DNA of 64,000 bases from Chryseobacterium sp. KACC 21268 (GTDB lineage: Bacteria > Bacteroidota > Bacteroidia > Flavobacteriales > Weeksellaceae), in contig CP117875.1 of assembly GCA_028736075.1 (NCBI GenBank), forward strand, positions 496,001-560,000. The letters run 5' to 3'. Numbering within the stretch: the stretch's first letter is position 1; each line of letters opens with the position of its first letter. A program made the translations under genes and the position numbers. Below the pieces are notes generated by a model that ran no database searches, was not told where the DNA came from, and saw only the letters and a program-made list of their open reading frames with translations. Of this stretch, positions 44,135 to 54,217 are shown one piece after another.

Positions 44135-46180
44135 ATGAATGCTCCAAAAGCAAAAAAAATAGAAAAACTTCTCGAAATTCACAACGACCAAAGGAACGAC
44201 CCTTATTTCTGGATGAATGAAAGAGAAAATCCCGAAGTCATCAAATATCTGGAGGAAGAAAATGCCTACACAGATTTTGTGATGAAGGAAACGGAAGACC
44301 TTCAGAATGACCTTTACGAGGAAATGAAATCCCGCTACAAAAAGGATGATGAGTCTTTGCCTTATTTTTTCAATCAATATTGGTACATCGTCCGTTATGA
44401 AGATGGGAAAGAATATCCGATTTTCTCAAGAAAGTTTCAAACCTTGGAGAATGAAGAAGAGATTCTTTTGGATGCGAATATTTTGGCTGAGGGAAATGAC
44501 TATTTTGATATTGGAAGCATTTCTATCAGCGTTAATAATGACATTCTATCTTTTTCAACGGATGTTGTCGGGAGAAGAATTTATAAGATTTTCTTTAAGA
44601 ATCTAAAAACCGGCGAAATTTTCGGAGACGAAATTGACAACACGACTGGAAAAGCAGTTTGGTCCAATGACAACAATTATGTCTTTTACATTAGAAAAGA
44701 TGAAAGTCTGAGAGCATTCCAAATCCATCGCCACAAATTGGGAACTGAAACTGAAAAAGACGTTCTGATTTTCCACGAGGAAGATGAGACTTTTGATGTT
44801 AATGTTTATAAAACCAAGACTTTAGATTACATTTTCATTTCTTCATCTAGCACGAATGAAGACGAGCACAGATTCATTCCTTCCAATGATGTTTTTGCAG
44901 ATTGGAAAATCATTCAGGAGAGAACTGAGGATTTGGAATATTCTGTGGAGCATTATCAGGATGATTTTTACATCATCACAAATGCGGACGATTCGACCAA
45001 CTTTAAAATTGTGAAAACGAAAGTAGAGAATCCTTCGATTGAAAACTGGGAAGATTTTATTCCGCACAGAGAAAATGTACTGTTGGAAGGCTTTGAGATT
45101 TTTAATGAATATTTCGTTTTGGAAGAACGGGAAAGCGGACTTCTTCAAATCAAAATTATTGAAAGTAAAACCGGAGATTCGCATTATCTGCCATTTTCCG
45201 ACCCGACTTACACCGCGTACATCGGAACGAATATGGAATTTGACACCGAAAAATTGCGTTTCGGCTACACGTCTTTGACAAAACCCGCTTCGACTTACGA
45301 ATACGATATGAAGGAAAAAACCACCAAACTTCTTAAGGAACAGGAAGTTTTGGGCGGGAGATTCCACAAAGAAAATTATATCTCAGAGAGAATCTGGGCA
45401 ACGGCGAGAGATGGAAAAAAAGTTCCGATTTCATTGGTCTATCACAAAGACACACCAAAATCCGAAAACACGCCACTTCTACTCTACGGCTACGGAAGCT
45501 ACGGTCACACGGTGGATGCGAGCTTTTCCAGCGTAAGATTGACCTTGCTTGACCGCGGTTACATCTACGCCATCGCACACATCCGAGGCGGAGAATATCT
45601 TGGCAGAGAATGGTACGAAGACGGAAAAATGCTTCAGAAAAAGAATACGTTTTTTGATTTCATTGATTCTGCAAAATACTTAATATCAGAAAATTACACG
45701 TCTCCAAAACACCTTTACGCAATGGGCGGAAGCGCTGGCGGACTTTTGGTTGGTGCAGTGATGAATTACAATCCGGAACTTTTCAACGGGATTGTGGCGC
45801 AAGTTCCTTTCGTGGACGTAGTTTCGACGATGTTGGATGACACGATTCCTTTGACAACCGGAGAATACGACGAATGGGGAAATCCGAATGAGTCGGCATA
45901 TTATGATTATATGAAATCCTATTCGCCTTACGATAATGTAGAAGCGAAAAATTATCCTAACATCTTAATCACAACAGGATTTCACGATTCTCAGGTTCAA
46001 TATTGGGAACCCGCAAAATGGACCGCGAAATTGAGAGAATTGAAGACGGATGACAACATTCTGATTTTCAAAACCGATATGAGTTCTGGTCACGGTGGTG
46101 CGAGCGGACGATTTGAAAGTTTAAAAGAAATTGCCTTGGAATACGCGTTTTTATTTAAAGTTGAAGGTTTAAAAAATTAA
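44135..46180 (+). CDS. ptrB: oligopeptidase B-like S9 family peptidase
   Basis: 681 residues from the ATG at 44135; an upstream TTG gives a basic extension without family similarity. A beta-propeller (about 70-400) is followed by the hydrolase domain: YGYGSYG, IAHIRGGEYLGREWY, nucleophile GGSAGG, GFHDSQVQYWEP with the catalytic Asp, and His in SSGHGGASGR. Oligopeptidase B cleaves short peptides after Arg/Lys. No signal peptide, so cytoplasmic. The next gene starts 3 bp later. Confidence 0.92.
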   Translation: MNAPKAKKIEKLLEIHNDQRNDPYFWMNERENPEVIKYLEEENAYTDFVMKETEDLQNDLYEEMKSRYKKDDESLPYFFNQYWYIVRYEDGKEYPIFSRKFQTLENEEEILLDANILAEGNDYFDIGSISISVNNDILSFSTDVVGRRIYKIFFKNLKTGEIFGDEIDNTTGKAVWSNDNNYVFYIRKDESLRAFQIHRHKLGTETEKDVLIFHEEDETFDVNVYKTKTLDYIFISSSSTNEDEHRFIPSNDVFADWKIIQERTEDLEYSVEHYQDDFYIITNADDSTNFKIVKTKVENPSIENWEDFIPHRENVLLEGFEIFNEYFVLEERESGLLQIKIIESKTGDSHYLPFSDPTYTAYIGTNMEFDTEKLRFGYTSLTKPASTYEYDMKEKTTKLLKEQEVLGGRFHKENYISERIWATARDGKKVPISLVYHKDTPKSENTPLLLYGYGSYGHTVDASFSSVRLTLLDRGYIYAIAHIRGGEYLGREWYEDGKMLQKKNTFFDFIDSAKYLISENYTSPKHLYAMGGSAGGLLVGAVMNYNPELFNGIVAQVPFVDVVSTMLDDTIPLTTGEYDEWGNPNESAYYDYMKSYSPYDNVEAKNYPNILITTGFHDSQVQYWEPAKWTAKLRELKTDDNILIFKTDMSSGHGGASGRFESLKEIALEYAFLFKVEGLKN

Positions 46181-46182
46181 TT

Positions 46183-46527
46183 ATGAGCGAAGCAGAAATC
46201 TGGAAAAAAGTAGAACGGTTTTTTGAAGTTAATTTTCAAACCGAAAAAAATCCGCCAATTGATACCTTATTGTTCATCATTGGTGTTCAGGAATTAGGAA
46301 GCGGACAGCAGAAATTCACAAAAGACGACAAGGTCAATCTTTTGCACATCGCGGTCTGCAGATTGTTGGAACCTTTTGGTTATTATAAATTCACGCATTA
46401 TGAAGACGGCTGGCCTCATTATGACAAACTCGATGATTTGCCAGAATTGAAACCAAACGAACAATCGCTCTTGATGAAAAAAGCGATTATTCAGTATTTT
46501 CAGGATGAAGAGATTGATTTGGAGTAA
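46183..46527 (+). CDS. uncharacterised conserved protein
   Basis: 114 residues, acidic and soluble, no signal peptide. Recognisable blocks are IDTLLFIIGVQELG and KVNLLHIAVCRLLEPFGYY. It follows oligopeptidase B by 2 bp, so it is translated from the same message. I do not recognise a named domain. Confidence 0.7.
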   Translation: MSEAEIWKKVERFFEVNFQTEKNPPIDTLLFIIGVQELGSGQQKFTKDDKVNLLHIAVCRLLEPFGYYKFTHYEDGWPHYDKLDDLPELKPNEQSLLMKKAIIQYFQDEEIDLE

Positions 46528-46565
46528 GAATTAAAATTATTTCACCAATTCTGAAGGGCGTAATT

Positions 46566-47057
46566 TTAATTCTTTGACAGTAAATCTTCCAACTGATTCA
46601 ATCCCATTTTGAAGCCTTCTTCAAAGCCCATTTCTACAATTTGATTCAATTCTTCTTTGGAATTGAAATGCAGATTGAAGGTCATTCTTGTACCTTCGTC
46701 GATTCCTGTGAAGCCAATCAGCCAAGTGGTTTGTGGTAAGTCGGTTTTCACTTTACCTTTGTCATCAGCGAAAGCATCTGTCCACGAGATACTTCTGTGA
46801 GGCATTATTTCGCCAAAGTTTGCGATGGCAAATTCCTTTTCTCCTTCTGGTCCGACCATTGCGTACAGCCAATTTCCACCTTCTCGGAAATCCATTTTTT
46901 CGGTTTCGCATTTCCACGGTTTTGGCGCCCACCATTGGTCTATCAATTCGGGTTGGGTAAAATAATCCCAAAGTTCTGTCACGTCTGCTTCATAAATCTT
47001 AGAAATATAAGCCGTTGCAGAATCTAAATCGCTGTTGAAAATAATCTCTGAATTCAT
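46566..47057 (-). CDS. SRPBCC (AHSA1-like) domain protein
   Basis: 163 residues of the helix-grip fold. AHSA1-type marks are VTELWDYFTQPELIDQWWAP near 26-45, FREGGNWLYAMVGPEG and the C-terminal LNQLEDLL helix. Members bind hydrophobic ligands; the function of this one is unknown. Divergent from the histidine kinase and convergent with the gene before. Confidence 0.85.
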   Translation of the reverse strand: MNSEIIFNSDLDSATAYISKIYEADVTELWDYFTQPELIDQWWAPKPWKCETEKMDFREGGNWLYAMVGPEGEKEFAIANFGEIMPHRSISWTDAFADDKGKVKTDLPQTTWLIGFTGIDEGTRMTFNLHFNSKEELNQIVEMGFEEGFKMGLNQLEDLLSKN

Positions 47058-47247
47058 AACGTTATCTATTTTATAAACTTAATCATAAAAAATCACACCA
47101 AACTTTTCTTATGGCAACATATTTGATTATTCACAAAAAAATGTTAAATACGTTGATTTTAAGAAAAATTTAATAATTTCAAACGTGATTTTTTATCGCG
47201 ACATTCTTAAAATCAGTAATTTTAACTTTTCAAACTTAAAACAACTT

Positions 47248-48789
47248 ATGAACAACAAATTCATTCCGATTATTTCTGTATTTATGACAATCTCGTTGAT
47301 CGTTTTTGTCTCTTTACAGTTGTATTGGATTAAAGAATTATATACGTCGCTTGAGCAGGATTTCTCCAACAAAGTCTATTCCGCATTAGAAACTTCGACT
47401 CAAAAAGTAAATCAGATCGAGGTCAACAAATATTGGAATGAGACCTATGGCGGCGTTGGGAAAGAAGTTTTGGCATCGGCTAATCAACCTACAAAGACTT
47501 ATATCCAGCAAAGTTCAGATTCGGCAAACCGTTCTAATATTCTATTTCAAACGAGCATTGTAGAAAAGCAGAATATTCCGGTTTCTGCAAAAGGCGATAC
47601 GCTTTATACCACGAAACTCTACAAAGACGAAGGTCAATTGAAGCTGAAAAGAAACTCACCAGAACCGCTTACAACCAACATCAGTAGGGACATCGATAAT
47701 AATTCTTTCCAAATGAAGGAGTTTGCGAGGTTGAGCGCAACGAATCTACCAATTGAAAAAAGAGTCGATAGCAAAACCATAGACTCCGTGATCTCCAAAG
47801 AATTGAGACTCAAAGGAATTGACACCAAATTTGGTTACGGCGTCATCAATAAAACCAACAAATTGACGACGGTTGCAAATAATATCTATCTCGATCAAAA
47901 AGATAAGACCAATTACACCTATCCGCTTTTCACAGACAGCAAAGACAGAACGCTTTACACCTTGGCCATCGTTTTCCCGAGAAAAGATTACTCTTTGGTG
48001 AAGCACAATTTGCCAATGCTTTTGGGAACCTTCATCTCATTGTTGACGATTCTTGGGATCTATATTATTTCCATTAATTATATGATGCGTCAGAAGAAAA
48101 TCGCGGAAATCAAAACGGATTTCATCAATAATATGTCGCACGAGTTCAAAACGCCTTTGGCAACCATTTCCGTAGCGGCAGATTCTTTGGCCAATGATAA
48201 GATCGCGACCAATCCTGATAAAGTGAAATACTACTCCGGATTGATAAAGCAAGAAAATCTCAGAATGAAAAAGCAGGTGGAAACTGTGCTGAATATGTCC
48301 AAATTAGAACGAAACGAAATGCCTCTCCATTTGAAAGAAACCAATGTGAGACAACTGATAAAAGACGTGGCAGAATCTTTCCGCCTGATTGTGGACCAGC
48401 GAAACGGCACTTTGACAACGGACTTTAACGCAACCAAATATAATTTTCTGGTGGATGAATTTCACATCTCGAATGCCTTGATCAATCTTTTGGACAATGC
48501 GAATAAATACTCACCAGAAACGCCAGAAATAAGAGTCAGCACACGAAACGAAGGCAACTTCTACGTCATCGAAATTTCTGATAAAGGAATGGGAATGGAT
48601 GGCACCAATAAAACAAAGATTTTTGAAAAATTCTTCCGAGAGGAAACGGGAAATATCCACAATGTAAAAGGGCAAGGTCTTGGATTGTCATATGTAAAGA
48701 AGATCATTGAGATCCACAAAGGTCAAATTTCCGTAGATTCTCATAAAGGAAAAGGAAGTACGTTTACCATAAAATTGCCAATGGTTTAG
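47248..48789 (+). CDS. sensor histidine kinase
   Basis: 513 residues from the ATG at 47248 (an upstream GTG frame adds no known sequence). Membrane segments at about 5-25 and near 255-275 flank a periplasmic sensor domain. The HisKA box has His298 in NNMSHEFKTPLA; the ATPase has NLLDNANKYSP (N box), DKGMGM (G1) and GQGLGLSYV (G2). It pairs with the response regulator 92 bp downstream. Signal unknown. Confidence 0.92.
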   Translation: MNNKFIPIISVFMTISLIVFVSLQLYWIKELYTSLEQDFSNKVYSALETSTQKVNQIEVNKYWNETYGGVGKEVLASANQPTKTYIQQSSDSANRSNILFQTSIVEKQNIPVSAKGDTLYTTKLYKDEGQLKLKRNSPEPLTTNISRDIDNNSFQMKEFARLSATNLPIEKRVDSKTIDSVISKELRLKGIDTKFGYGVINKTNKLTTVANNIYLDQKDKTNYTYPLFTDSKDRTLYTLAIVFPRKDYSLVKHNLPMLLGTFISLLTILGIYIISINYMMRQKKIAEIKTDFINNMSHEFKTPLATISVAADSLANDKIATNPDKVKYYSGLIKQENLRMKKQVETVLNMSKLERNEMPLHLKETNVRQLIKDVAESFRLIVDQRNGTLTTDFNATKYNFLVDEFHISNALINLLDNANKYSPETPEIRVSTRNEGNFYVIEISDKGMGMDGTNKTKIFEKFFREETGNIHNVKGQGLGLSYVKKIIEIHKGQISVDSHKGKGSTFTIKLPMV

Positions 48790-48881
48790 AATATAAACAA
48801 TAAATGAAGCTTGATAAACAATTCTAAAAATCAAATATCATTTATCTCAAATCAATTATTAATCAAAGTAAAATTAAAAAT

Positions 48882-49571
48882 ATGAGCAATAGAATATTAT
48901 TAGTAGAAGACGACCAGAGTTTTGGTGCAGTTCTGAAAGATTACCTTACGATAAACAACTTCGAGGTTACCCTGGCGACCGACGGAGAAATGGGACTGAA
49001 AGAGTTCACAGAAAAAGAATTTGACATCTGCATCTTTGATGTGATGATGCCGAAAAAAGATGGATTTTCTTTGGCAGAAGATGTGAAAAAAATCGATAAA
49101 AACACACCGATTATTTTCCTGACTGCGAGAAACTTGCGTGAGGATATATTGAAAGGTTATCAGATCGGAGCAGATGACTACATCACGAAACCATTTGATA
49201 CGGAGCTACTTCTTTATAAAATCAAAGCAATTCTACAAAGAAGTGCCGTTTTGGAAAACGAAGATCAGGAACAATTCAAGATCAGCAATATCTTCTTCGA
49301 CTCGATGCTTAGACAATTAAGAGTCAATGAGAATGATTACAAATTATCGCCAAAAGAAAACGAACTTCTGAAATTGCTTTGTATCCATAGAAACGACTTT
49401 ATGCCAAGAGATCTTGCATTGAGAAAGATCTGGAAAAAAGAAAATTACTTCACCGCAAGAAGTATGGATGTTTATATCGCAAAGCTGAGAAAACTATTGA
49501 AGGACGACGATGGACTAGAGATCATCAACGTTCACGGAGAAGGTTTCCGTTTGTTGGTAAAGAATCCTTAA
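48882..49571 (+). CDS. OmpR/PhoB-family response regulator
   Basis: 229 residues. Receiver domain (1-120) with acidic pair Asp10/Asp11, phosphoacceptor Asp53 and Lys103 (TKPF); winged-helix DNA-binding domain from about 130 (LSPKENELLKLLCIHR, ARSMDVYIAKLRKLL). Cognate of the kinase upstream, inferred from adjacency. Targets unknown. The 92-bp gap between them is AT-rich with ATTTATC-like repeats. Confidence 0.93.
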   Translation: MSNRILLVEDDQSFGAVLKDYLTINNFEVTLATDGEMGLKEFTEKEFDICIFDVMMPKKDGFSLAEDVKKIDKNTPIIFLTARNLREDILKGYQIGADDYITKPFDTELLLYKIKAILQRSAVLENEDQEQFKISNIFFDSMLRQLRVNENDYKLSPKENELLKLLCIHRNDFMPRDLALRKIWKKENYFTARSMDVYIAKLRKLLKDDDGLEIINVHGEGFRLLVKNP

Positions 49572-49578
49572 CATAAAC

Positions 49579-49615
49579 AAAAATCCCTTCAGAGTCTTTC
49601 TGAAGGGATTTTTTC
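49579..49615 (+). terminator. terminator after the two-component genes
   Basis: AAAAATCCCTTCAGA and TCTGAAGGGATTTTTT form a stem of about 14 bp; usable from both sides. Confidence 0.85.
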
Positions 49616-49632
49616 TTTCCTTTACTTTTTAC

Positions 49633-50427
49633 TTAATTCGTTGCCATTTTCTGTTCCGGAGAACCTAAGATCTGGTCTTTTTGTTCGTTTCCTTTCAGCC
49701 ATTGTGAGCTCGAAAGATAATTTTGATCTGGATAATAGATAAAGAGACAAGTTCTGTTTTTTATCGTGTTGATGATGGGTTGCGCCAATTCTCTAGGAAC
49801 TGCGGGACATCCCCAACTTCTCCCCAATCGCTTTTCAGCTTTGATAAAATCCTCACTCACGTACTTTGCGCCGTGCATCACGATGCATCTTTCCAGTGCC
49901 GCATCATTGTACCCTTTGTCCATTCCGAACAATCTCAAGGAATAGCCGTTGTCTCCGTTGTAAGTCTGCTCTGTGACGTAGAATCCGAGACTTGACTGGT
50001 GCGAATCCTCCGTGTTGGAAAAATTCATTGCAAACTCTTCACCTGTTCCTTTTCCGTGGGCTACCAGGGAATTGAACAGTATTTTTTTCTCTCCAGTATC
50101 GATCACCCAAAGGCGTTTTCTGTTGGAAGACAAGCTGAAATCACAGATCGAAAGCACTTTCGATGTCTGTTCCAGTTTGCCGGATCTTTTCAAATTTTGG
50201 AATCCTAAAAATGCTTTTTCAAAGACTTCAAAATTCAATTTTTCTCCTTCAAACTGTAGATTGTTGTACACTTCTTCCGCTTCATTCACTGGTGAGAAAT
50301 TCTTTTTAGGACTAAGTTTTATTTCTTTGATTGTCATTGGAGATGGAGAAAGATTCTCGGAGCTCGCTGGAAAAAAAGAGGTTGTGATCAAATAAAACAA
50401 TCCTAATAATAATGGGAATTTCTTCAT
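49633..50427 (-). CDS. murein L,D-transpeptidase catalytic domain protein
   Basis: 264 residues with a signal peptide (about 1-22). The YkuD_2-type catalytic part has HGKGTG, His185 in VMHGAKY and the catalytic Cys207 in GRSWGCPAV. Enzymes of this type form 3-3 cross-links or process peptidoglycan stem peptides. Exported to the periplasm. Transcribed alone. Confidence 0.85.
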   Translation of the reverse strand: MKKFPLLLGLFYLITTSFFPASSENLSPSPMTIKEIKLSPKKNFSPVNEAEEVYNNLQFEGEKLNFEVFEKAFLGFQNLKRSGKLEQTSKVLSICDFSLSSNRKRLWVIDTGEKKILFNSLVAHGKGTGEEFAMNFSNTEDSHQSSLGFYVTEQTYNGDNGYSLRLFGMDKGYNDAALERCIVMHGAKYVSEDFIKAEKRLGRSWGCPAVPRELAQPIINTIKNRTCLFIYYPDQNYLSSSQWLKGNEQKDQILGSPEQKMATN

Positions 50428-50671
50428 AAATTAATGATATTTCTTTTATTTTTTAGTGGTGCAAAATTACAATTATATCATTTTCAATAAGTTATTGCAG
50501 TAGCTTTTAACAGTTCTTTAGGAAACTTTAACTCAAAATGACAATTTATGGACGCTTTTTATTAAGATTTCATTATGATAAATCACTATGTGCGATGTTA
50601 AGCTTGAAATCTTGATTCAAATGATAGAAACGAATTATAAATTAATAAATTGCATTATTAATAGTGAAGAT

Positions 50672-51433
50672 ATGTCAATACTCAAAATCGCAGGTTTAAA
50701 CTTGGATATCGCTTGGAAGGCTAAAGAACAGAATTTCAGAACGATAGAAAATAAATTTTTGTATACAAAAGCTGATATTTTTCTGCTTCCAGAAATGTTT
50801 TCGACAGGATTCTGTATGGAAGCTGAGGAAGTGGCGGACCGACATTTGGAAACTTTGACCTGGATGAAATCCTTCGCCAAATCAAAAAATTGTGCTGTTG
50901 CTGGAAGCGGGTCTGTGGAAGAGAATGGGAAATTCTACAACCGGTTCTACTTTGTTTTTCCGGATGGGAATTTTGAATACTACGACAAAAGACATTTGTT
51001 TTCCTACTCTGGTGAAGATAAGATCTATACAGCCGGAACAGAAAGAAAAATCGTTGAATACAAAGGTTTCAGGATTCTTTTGCAGGTTTGTTTTGACTTG
51101 CGTTTCCCAGTTTTTTCCAGAAATCAAGATGATTACGACGCGATTCTGTATGTTGCGAATTGGCCAAGTTCCAGAGTTGAAGCTTGGAAATCTTTGTTAA
51201 AAGCACGTTCTATCGAAAACCAATCTTTTCTTTTTGGATTGAATAGAATTGGAATTGATGGTTACAAAAATGATTATGAAGAAAGTTCGTTGGTCTATTT
51301 CCCTGATGGAAAAGAAATTTCAAAAGGAGAAAATAATATTGTTCTTTCTGAATGGAATTTGGAAGAACTAAAGGAATTTCGGACCAAGTTTCCGTTTTTG
51401 GCGGAGAGAGATGAGTTTAAAATTAAATTGTAG
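50672..51433 (+). CDS. nitrilase-family amidohydrolase, omega-amidase-like
   Basis: 253 residues from the ATG at 50672; an earlier in-frame start at 50588 gives a hydrophobic leader not seen in the family. Catalytic triad Glu41 (LLPEMF), Lys106 (YYDKRH) and Cys140 (QVCFDLRFP). The sequence around the Cys fits the YafV/Nit2 subgroup, which deaminates 2-oxoglutaramate in the methionine salvage and glutamine transaminase routes. Cytoplasmic. The lipoprotein gene follows 19 bp later. Confidence 0.87.
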   Translation: MSILKIAGLNLDIAWKAKEQNFRTIENKFLYTKADIFLLPEMFSTGFCMEAEEVADRHLETLTWMKSFAKSKNCAVAGSGSVEENGKFYNRFYFVFPDGNFEYYDKRHLFSYSGEDKIYTAGTERKIVEYKGFRILLQVCFDLRFPVFSRNQDDYDAILYVANWPSSRVEAWKSLLKARSIENQSFLFGLNRIGIDGYKNDYEESSLVYFPDGKEISKGENNIVLSEWNLEELKEFRTKFPFLAERDEFKIKL

Positions 51434-51452
51434 TTTTGCGAAAATATCAAAT

Positions 51453-52274
51453 ATGAAAAAAATATTTACATTGTTGTATTCAATTTTCATTTTATTTTCT
51501 TGTTCCAGAGATGATGATAAAGAACAAACACAAAATGATGATGCTCTGATTACAAAAATGAGTCTTATATTATACCCAAATTCTTTACCTTACAATAACT
51601 CTGAATTAAGCTTTTACTTTCAATACGATAACAACAAACGTTTAATTAAAAAAACAGGAGGCTTTTTATCTGTTTCCGGTTCTAGCGGATATAATGGCTT
51701 TTTTACAGATAAAATTTATACAACTTTAACTTATATAAATAATAAAGTCACTGTAGGAAACTTCTCATCTTCTCCCGACTTTACAGTTCCTAAAAACTCT
51801 AAATATTATACAATAGATAACAATCAAATTATACAAAAGGAAGTTCCCAATACTTATTATGGTAGTTATCGTGATGAAAAACATACATTTAAATATACTA
51901 ACAATAAAGTTGTGGAAATCTCTACAACATTACCAAACCTGCCATACTATCCACCAGATGATTATATAGAAACTTATCTGGAAAAATTCTATTATGACAC
52001 AAATGGAAATTTGACAAAATCGGAATACTTTGAACAACACGATGGCATCAATAAAGGAATAAAAATAGTCAGGACTTTTGGAGATTATGATAATTCTATT
52101 AATCCTTTTAAAAGATTTTATTTGTTGGATGAATATTTTTATAGATCAATCTCTAAAAATAATTTTAGAAAATACACAGAAGTTAAATATAATGAGGCAG
52201 GAAGTATTATATCAAATTCAGAACAGGCTTGGACTTTTAATTATGATTCGAGTGGAAATATTATAATCAATTAG
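51453..52274 (+). CDS. AT-rich lipoprotein with YD-like repeats
   Basis: 273 residues from the ATG at 51453. Lipobox with Cys17 (LFSC), then a Tyr/Asn-rich body with YD-repeat-like units such as QYDNNKRLIKK, YYDTNGNLTKSEY and NYDSSGNIIIN. Codon use is visibly more AT-rich than in neighbours (ATA, TTA and AAT are frequent). Its stop lies inside the 3' end of the convergent trxA, an 8-bp overlap. No function can be assigned. Confidence 0.72.
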   Translation: MKKIFTLLYSIFILFSCSRDDDKEQTQNDDALITKMSLILYPNSLPYNNSELSFYFQYDNNKRLIKKTGGFLSVSGSSGYNGFFTDKIYTTLTYINNKVTVGNFSSSPDFTVPKNSKYYTIDNNQIIQKEVPNTYYGSYRDEKHTFKYTNNKVVEISTTLPNLPYYPPDDYIETYLEKFYYDTNGNLTKSEYFEQHDGINKGIKIVRTFGDYDNSINPFKRFYLLDEYFYRSISKNNFRKYTEVKYNEAGSIISNSEQAWTFNYDSSGNIIIN

Positions 52275-52569
52275 AATACTGCTCCAACACGCCAACCAAA
52301 GAATTCACATCGTGAACGCCGCTTTCTTTCCAAAGCATTTCTCCATTTTTGAAGACCGCTAAAGTCGGAACACCTCGCACATTATACTGATTGGCGATGG
52401 ACGGAAATTGGTCGATGTCAATTTTAACAATTCTGGCTTTCTCGCCAACTTGCTCTTTTACAGAATTCAGTACTGAAGATTGCACTTTGCAAGGCTGACA
52501 CCAAGTGGCAAAAAAGTCAATGAGAACCGGGCGTTCGGATTGAATGAGTTCTTGAAATTTTTGTGACAT
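52267..52569 (-). CDS. trxA: thioredoxin
   Basis: 100 residues, single thioredoxin fold, no signal peptide. The active site is WCQPC (Cys24, Cys27); the usual proline (WCGPC) has Gln before it, as in several Bacteroidota thioredoxins. A cis-Pro is visible in RGVPTLAVF. Reduces cytoplasmic disulfides. Next to an MBL-rhodanese gene on the same strand (57-bp gap), which may link it to sulfur metabolism. Confidence 0.9.
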   Translation of the reverse strand: MSQKFQELIQSERPVLIDFFATWCQPCKVQSSVLNSVKEQVGEKARIVKIDIDQFPSIANQYNVRGVPTLAVFKNGEMLWKESGVHDVNSLVGVLEQYSN

Positions 52570-52626
52570 TTTCTTAGATTTAGAGGTTACACTTTAGTGA
52601 TTCACCAAAATCCGTGCAATAATCAT

Positions 52627-54036
52627 TTAAAGCGTCTTGGTCTGACAAACAAAATTGCTCGTCGGCACTTTTTCGAATTTTTTTATTTCATTAAAACCAC
52701 CTTGCACTTCTGTAAAATTACGATAACCTCTTGATTGCAAAATACTTGCCGCGATCATACTTCTGTAACCACCAGCACAATGGATGTAAAAATGCTCAGA
52801 ATTGTCAATTGCGCCTACCCAATCATTGATATAGGCCAAAGGCTTGCTGTATGCCTCATCGATGTGCTCTGCTTCGTACTCTGTTTCTTTTCTTACGTCA
52901 ATAACTTTCTGACCTTCAGAATATTCTGAAACAAACTGTTCTGCAGAAATCCTCTTGACCTCATCGATTTCTTTTCCAGAATTCTTCCAGCTTTCAAAGC
53001 CACCGTCCAAGAATCCGACCACGTTATCAAATCCAACTCGGCTAAGTCTTGTGATCACTTCTTCTTCAGTTCCCAGATCTGAAACCAGAATAATCGGCTG
53101 TTGCACATCCACAATCATCGCTCCAACCCAAGGCGCAAAATCACCTTTGATCCCGATGTTTATTGAATTTGGCACAAAACCTTTATGGAAATCTGCCGCA
53201 CTTCTTGTATCCAAGATCAATGCTCCAGTTTCTTCAACTGCAATCTCAAAATCTTCTACTGCGATGGGGTTATTTCCCTTTTTTAGAACTTTTTCAAAAC
53301 TTTCGTAGCCACCTTTGTTCAGTGCTACATTCATCCCGAAATATTTTGGAGGTGCTGTCAAACCATCCAAAACCTCATCGATAAAACTCTCTTTGGTTGG
53401 CTGATTCAGCGCGTAATTGGTTCTTTTTTGATTTCCCAAAGTATCTACCGTTTCTTTCTGCATATTCTTCCCACAAGCAGAACCAGCACCGTGCGCTGGA
53501 TAAACAGTGATGGAATCATCCAAAGGTAAGATCTTGCTGTGAAGACTTTCGTACAACATTCCTGCTAGATCTCTTTCAGTGATCTCGCCAGATTTCTGAG
53601 CAAGATCTGGTCTTCCTACATCACCTAAAAACAAGGTGTCGCCAGAGAATATGGCCGTTTCTTTTCCATTTTCGTCAATCAGAAGATAAGTTGAACTTTC
53701 CAACGTGTGACCTGGCGTGTGAAGGACTTTTATTTTGATTTTTCCGATCTCGAAAATCTGTTCATCTGTTGCAATGATCGCTTCGAATTCCGGTTTTGCC
53801 GTTGGTCCGTAAACGATAGGTGCATCTGTTTTTTTGGATAGATCCAGATGTCCGGAAACAAAATCAGCGTGAAAATGGGTTTCAAAAATATATTTGAGTT
53901 TGACCTGGTCTTTTTCCAAGCGTTCTAAATAAGGTTTGATCTCTCTCAACGGATCAATGATCGCTGCTTCGTTCCCAGAAACAATGTAATAGGCTCCTTG
54001 TGCAAGACAGCCTGTATATATTTGTTCGATTTTCAT
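52627..54036 (-). CDS. MBL-fold hydrolase with two rhodanese domains
   Basis: 469 residues. Residues 1-210 are a persulfide-dioxygenase-like metallo-beta-lactamase domain with THFHADFVSGH (His54, His56, Asp58, His63) and SGDTLFLGDVGRPDL. Two rhodanese domains follow. The first (about 250-345) has no Cys where the active-site loop should be (VSDLGTEEE). The second keeps the catalytic Cys near 420 (HCAGGYRS). Such fusions oxidise glutathione- or other low-molecular-weight persulfides and move sulfur to acceptors. Thioredoxin is its downstream neighbour. Confidence 0.88.
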   Translation of the reverse strand: MKIEQIYTGCLAQGAYYIVSGNEAAIIDPLREIKPYLERLEKDQVKLKYIFETHFHADFVSGHLDLSKKTDAPIVYGPTAKPEFEAIIATDEQIFEIGKIKIKVLHTPGHTLESSTYLLIDENGKETAIFSGDTLFLGDVGRPDLAQKSGEITERDLAGMLYESLHSKILPLDDSITVYPAHGAGSACGKNMQKETVDTLGNQKRTNYALNQPTKESFIDEVLDGLTAPPKYFGMNVALNKGGYESFEKVLKKGNNPIAVEDFEIAVEETGALILDTRSAADFHKGFVPNSINIGIKGDFAPWVGAMIVDVQQPIILVSDLGTEEEVITRLSRVGFDNVVGFLDGGFESWKNSGKEIDEVKRISAEQFVSEYSEGQKVIDVRKETEYEAEHIDEAYSKPLAYINDWVGAIDNSEHFYIHCAGGYRSMIAASILQSRGYRNFTEVQGGFNEIKKFEKVPTSNFVCQTKTL

Positions 54037-54217
54037 TGTAAATCAATAGATTATATTCAAAAGCCAAAGAAGTATCTTCCATTTCGACTTTTGATCATAC
54101 AAATATGAGACTATTTAAAATAACTATAAATAAATTTTAACTGATATTATTTATGATTCCGATATAAAATTAAACAGTTGCTTAAATTTACTAAAACAGA
54201 ATTACAAGTCTAAACAA

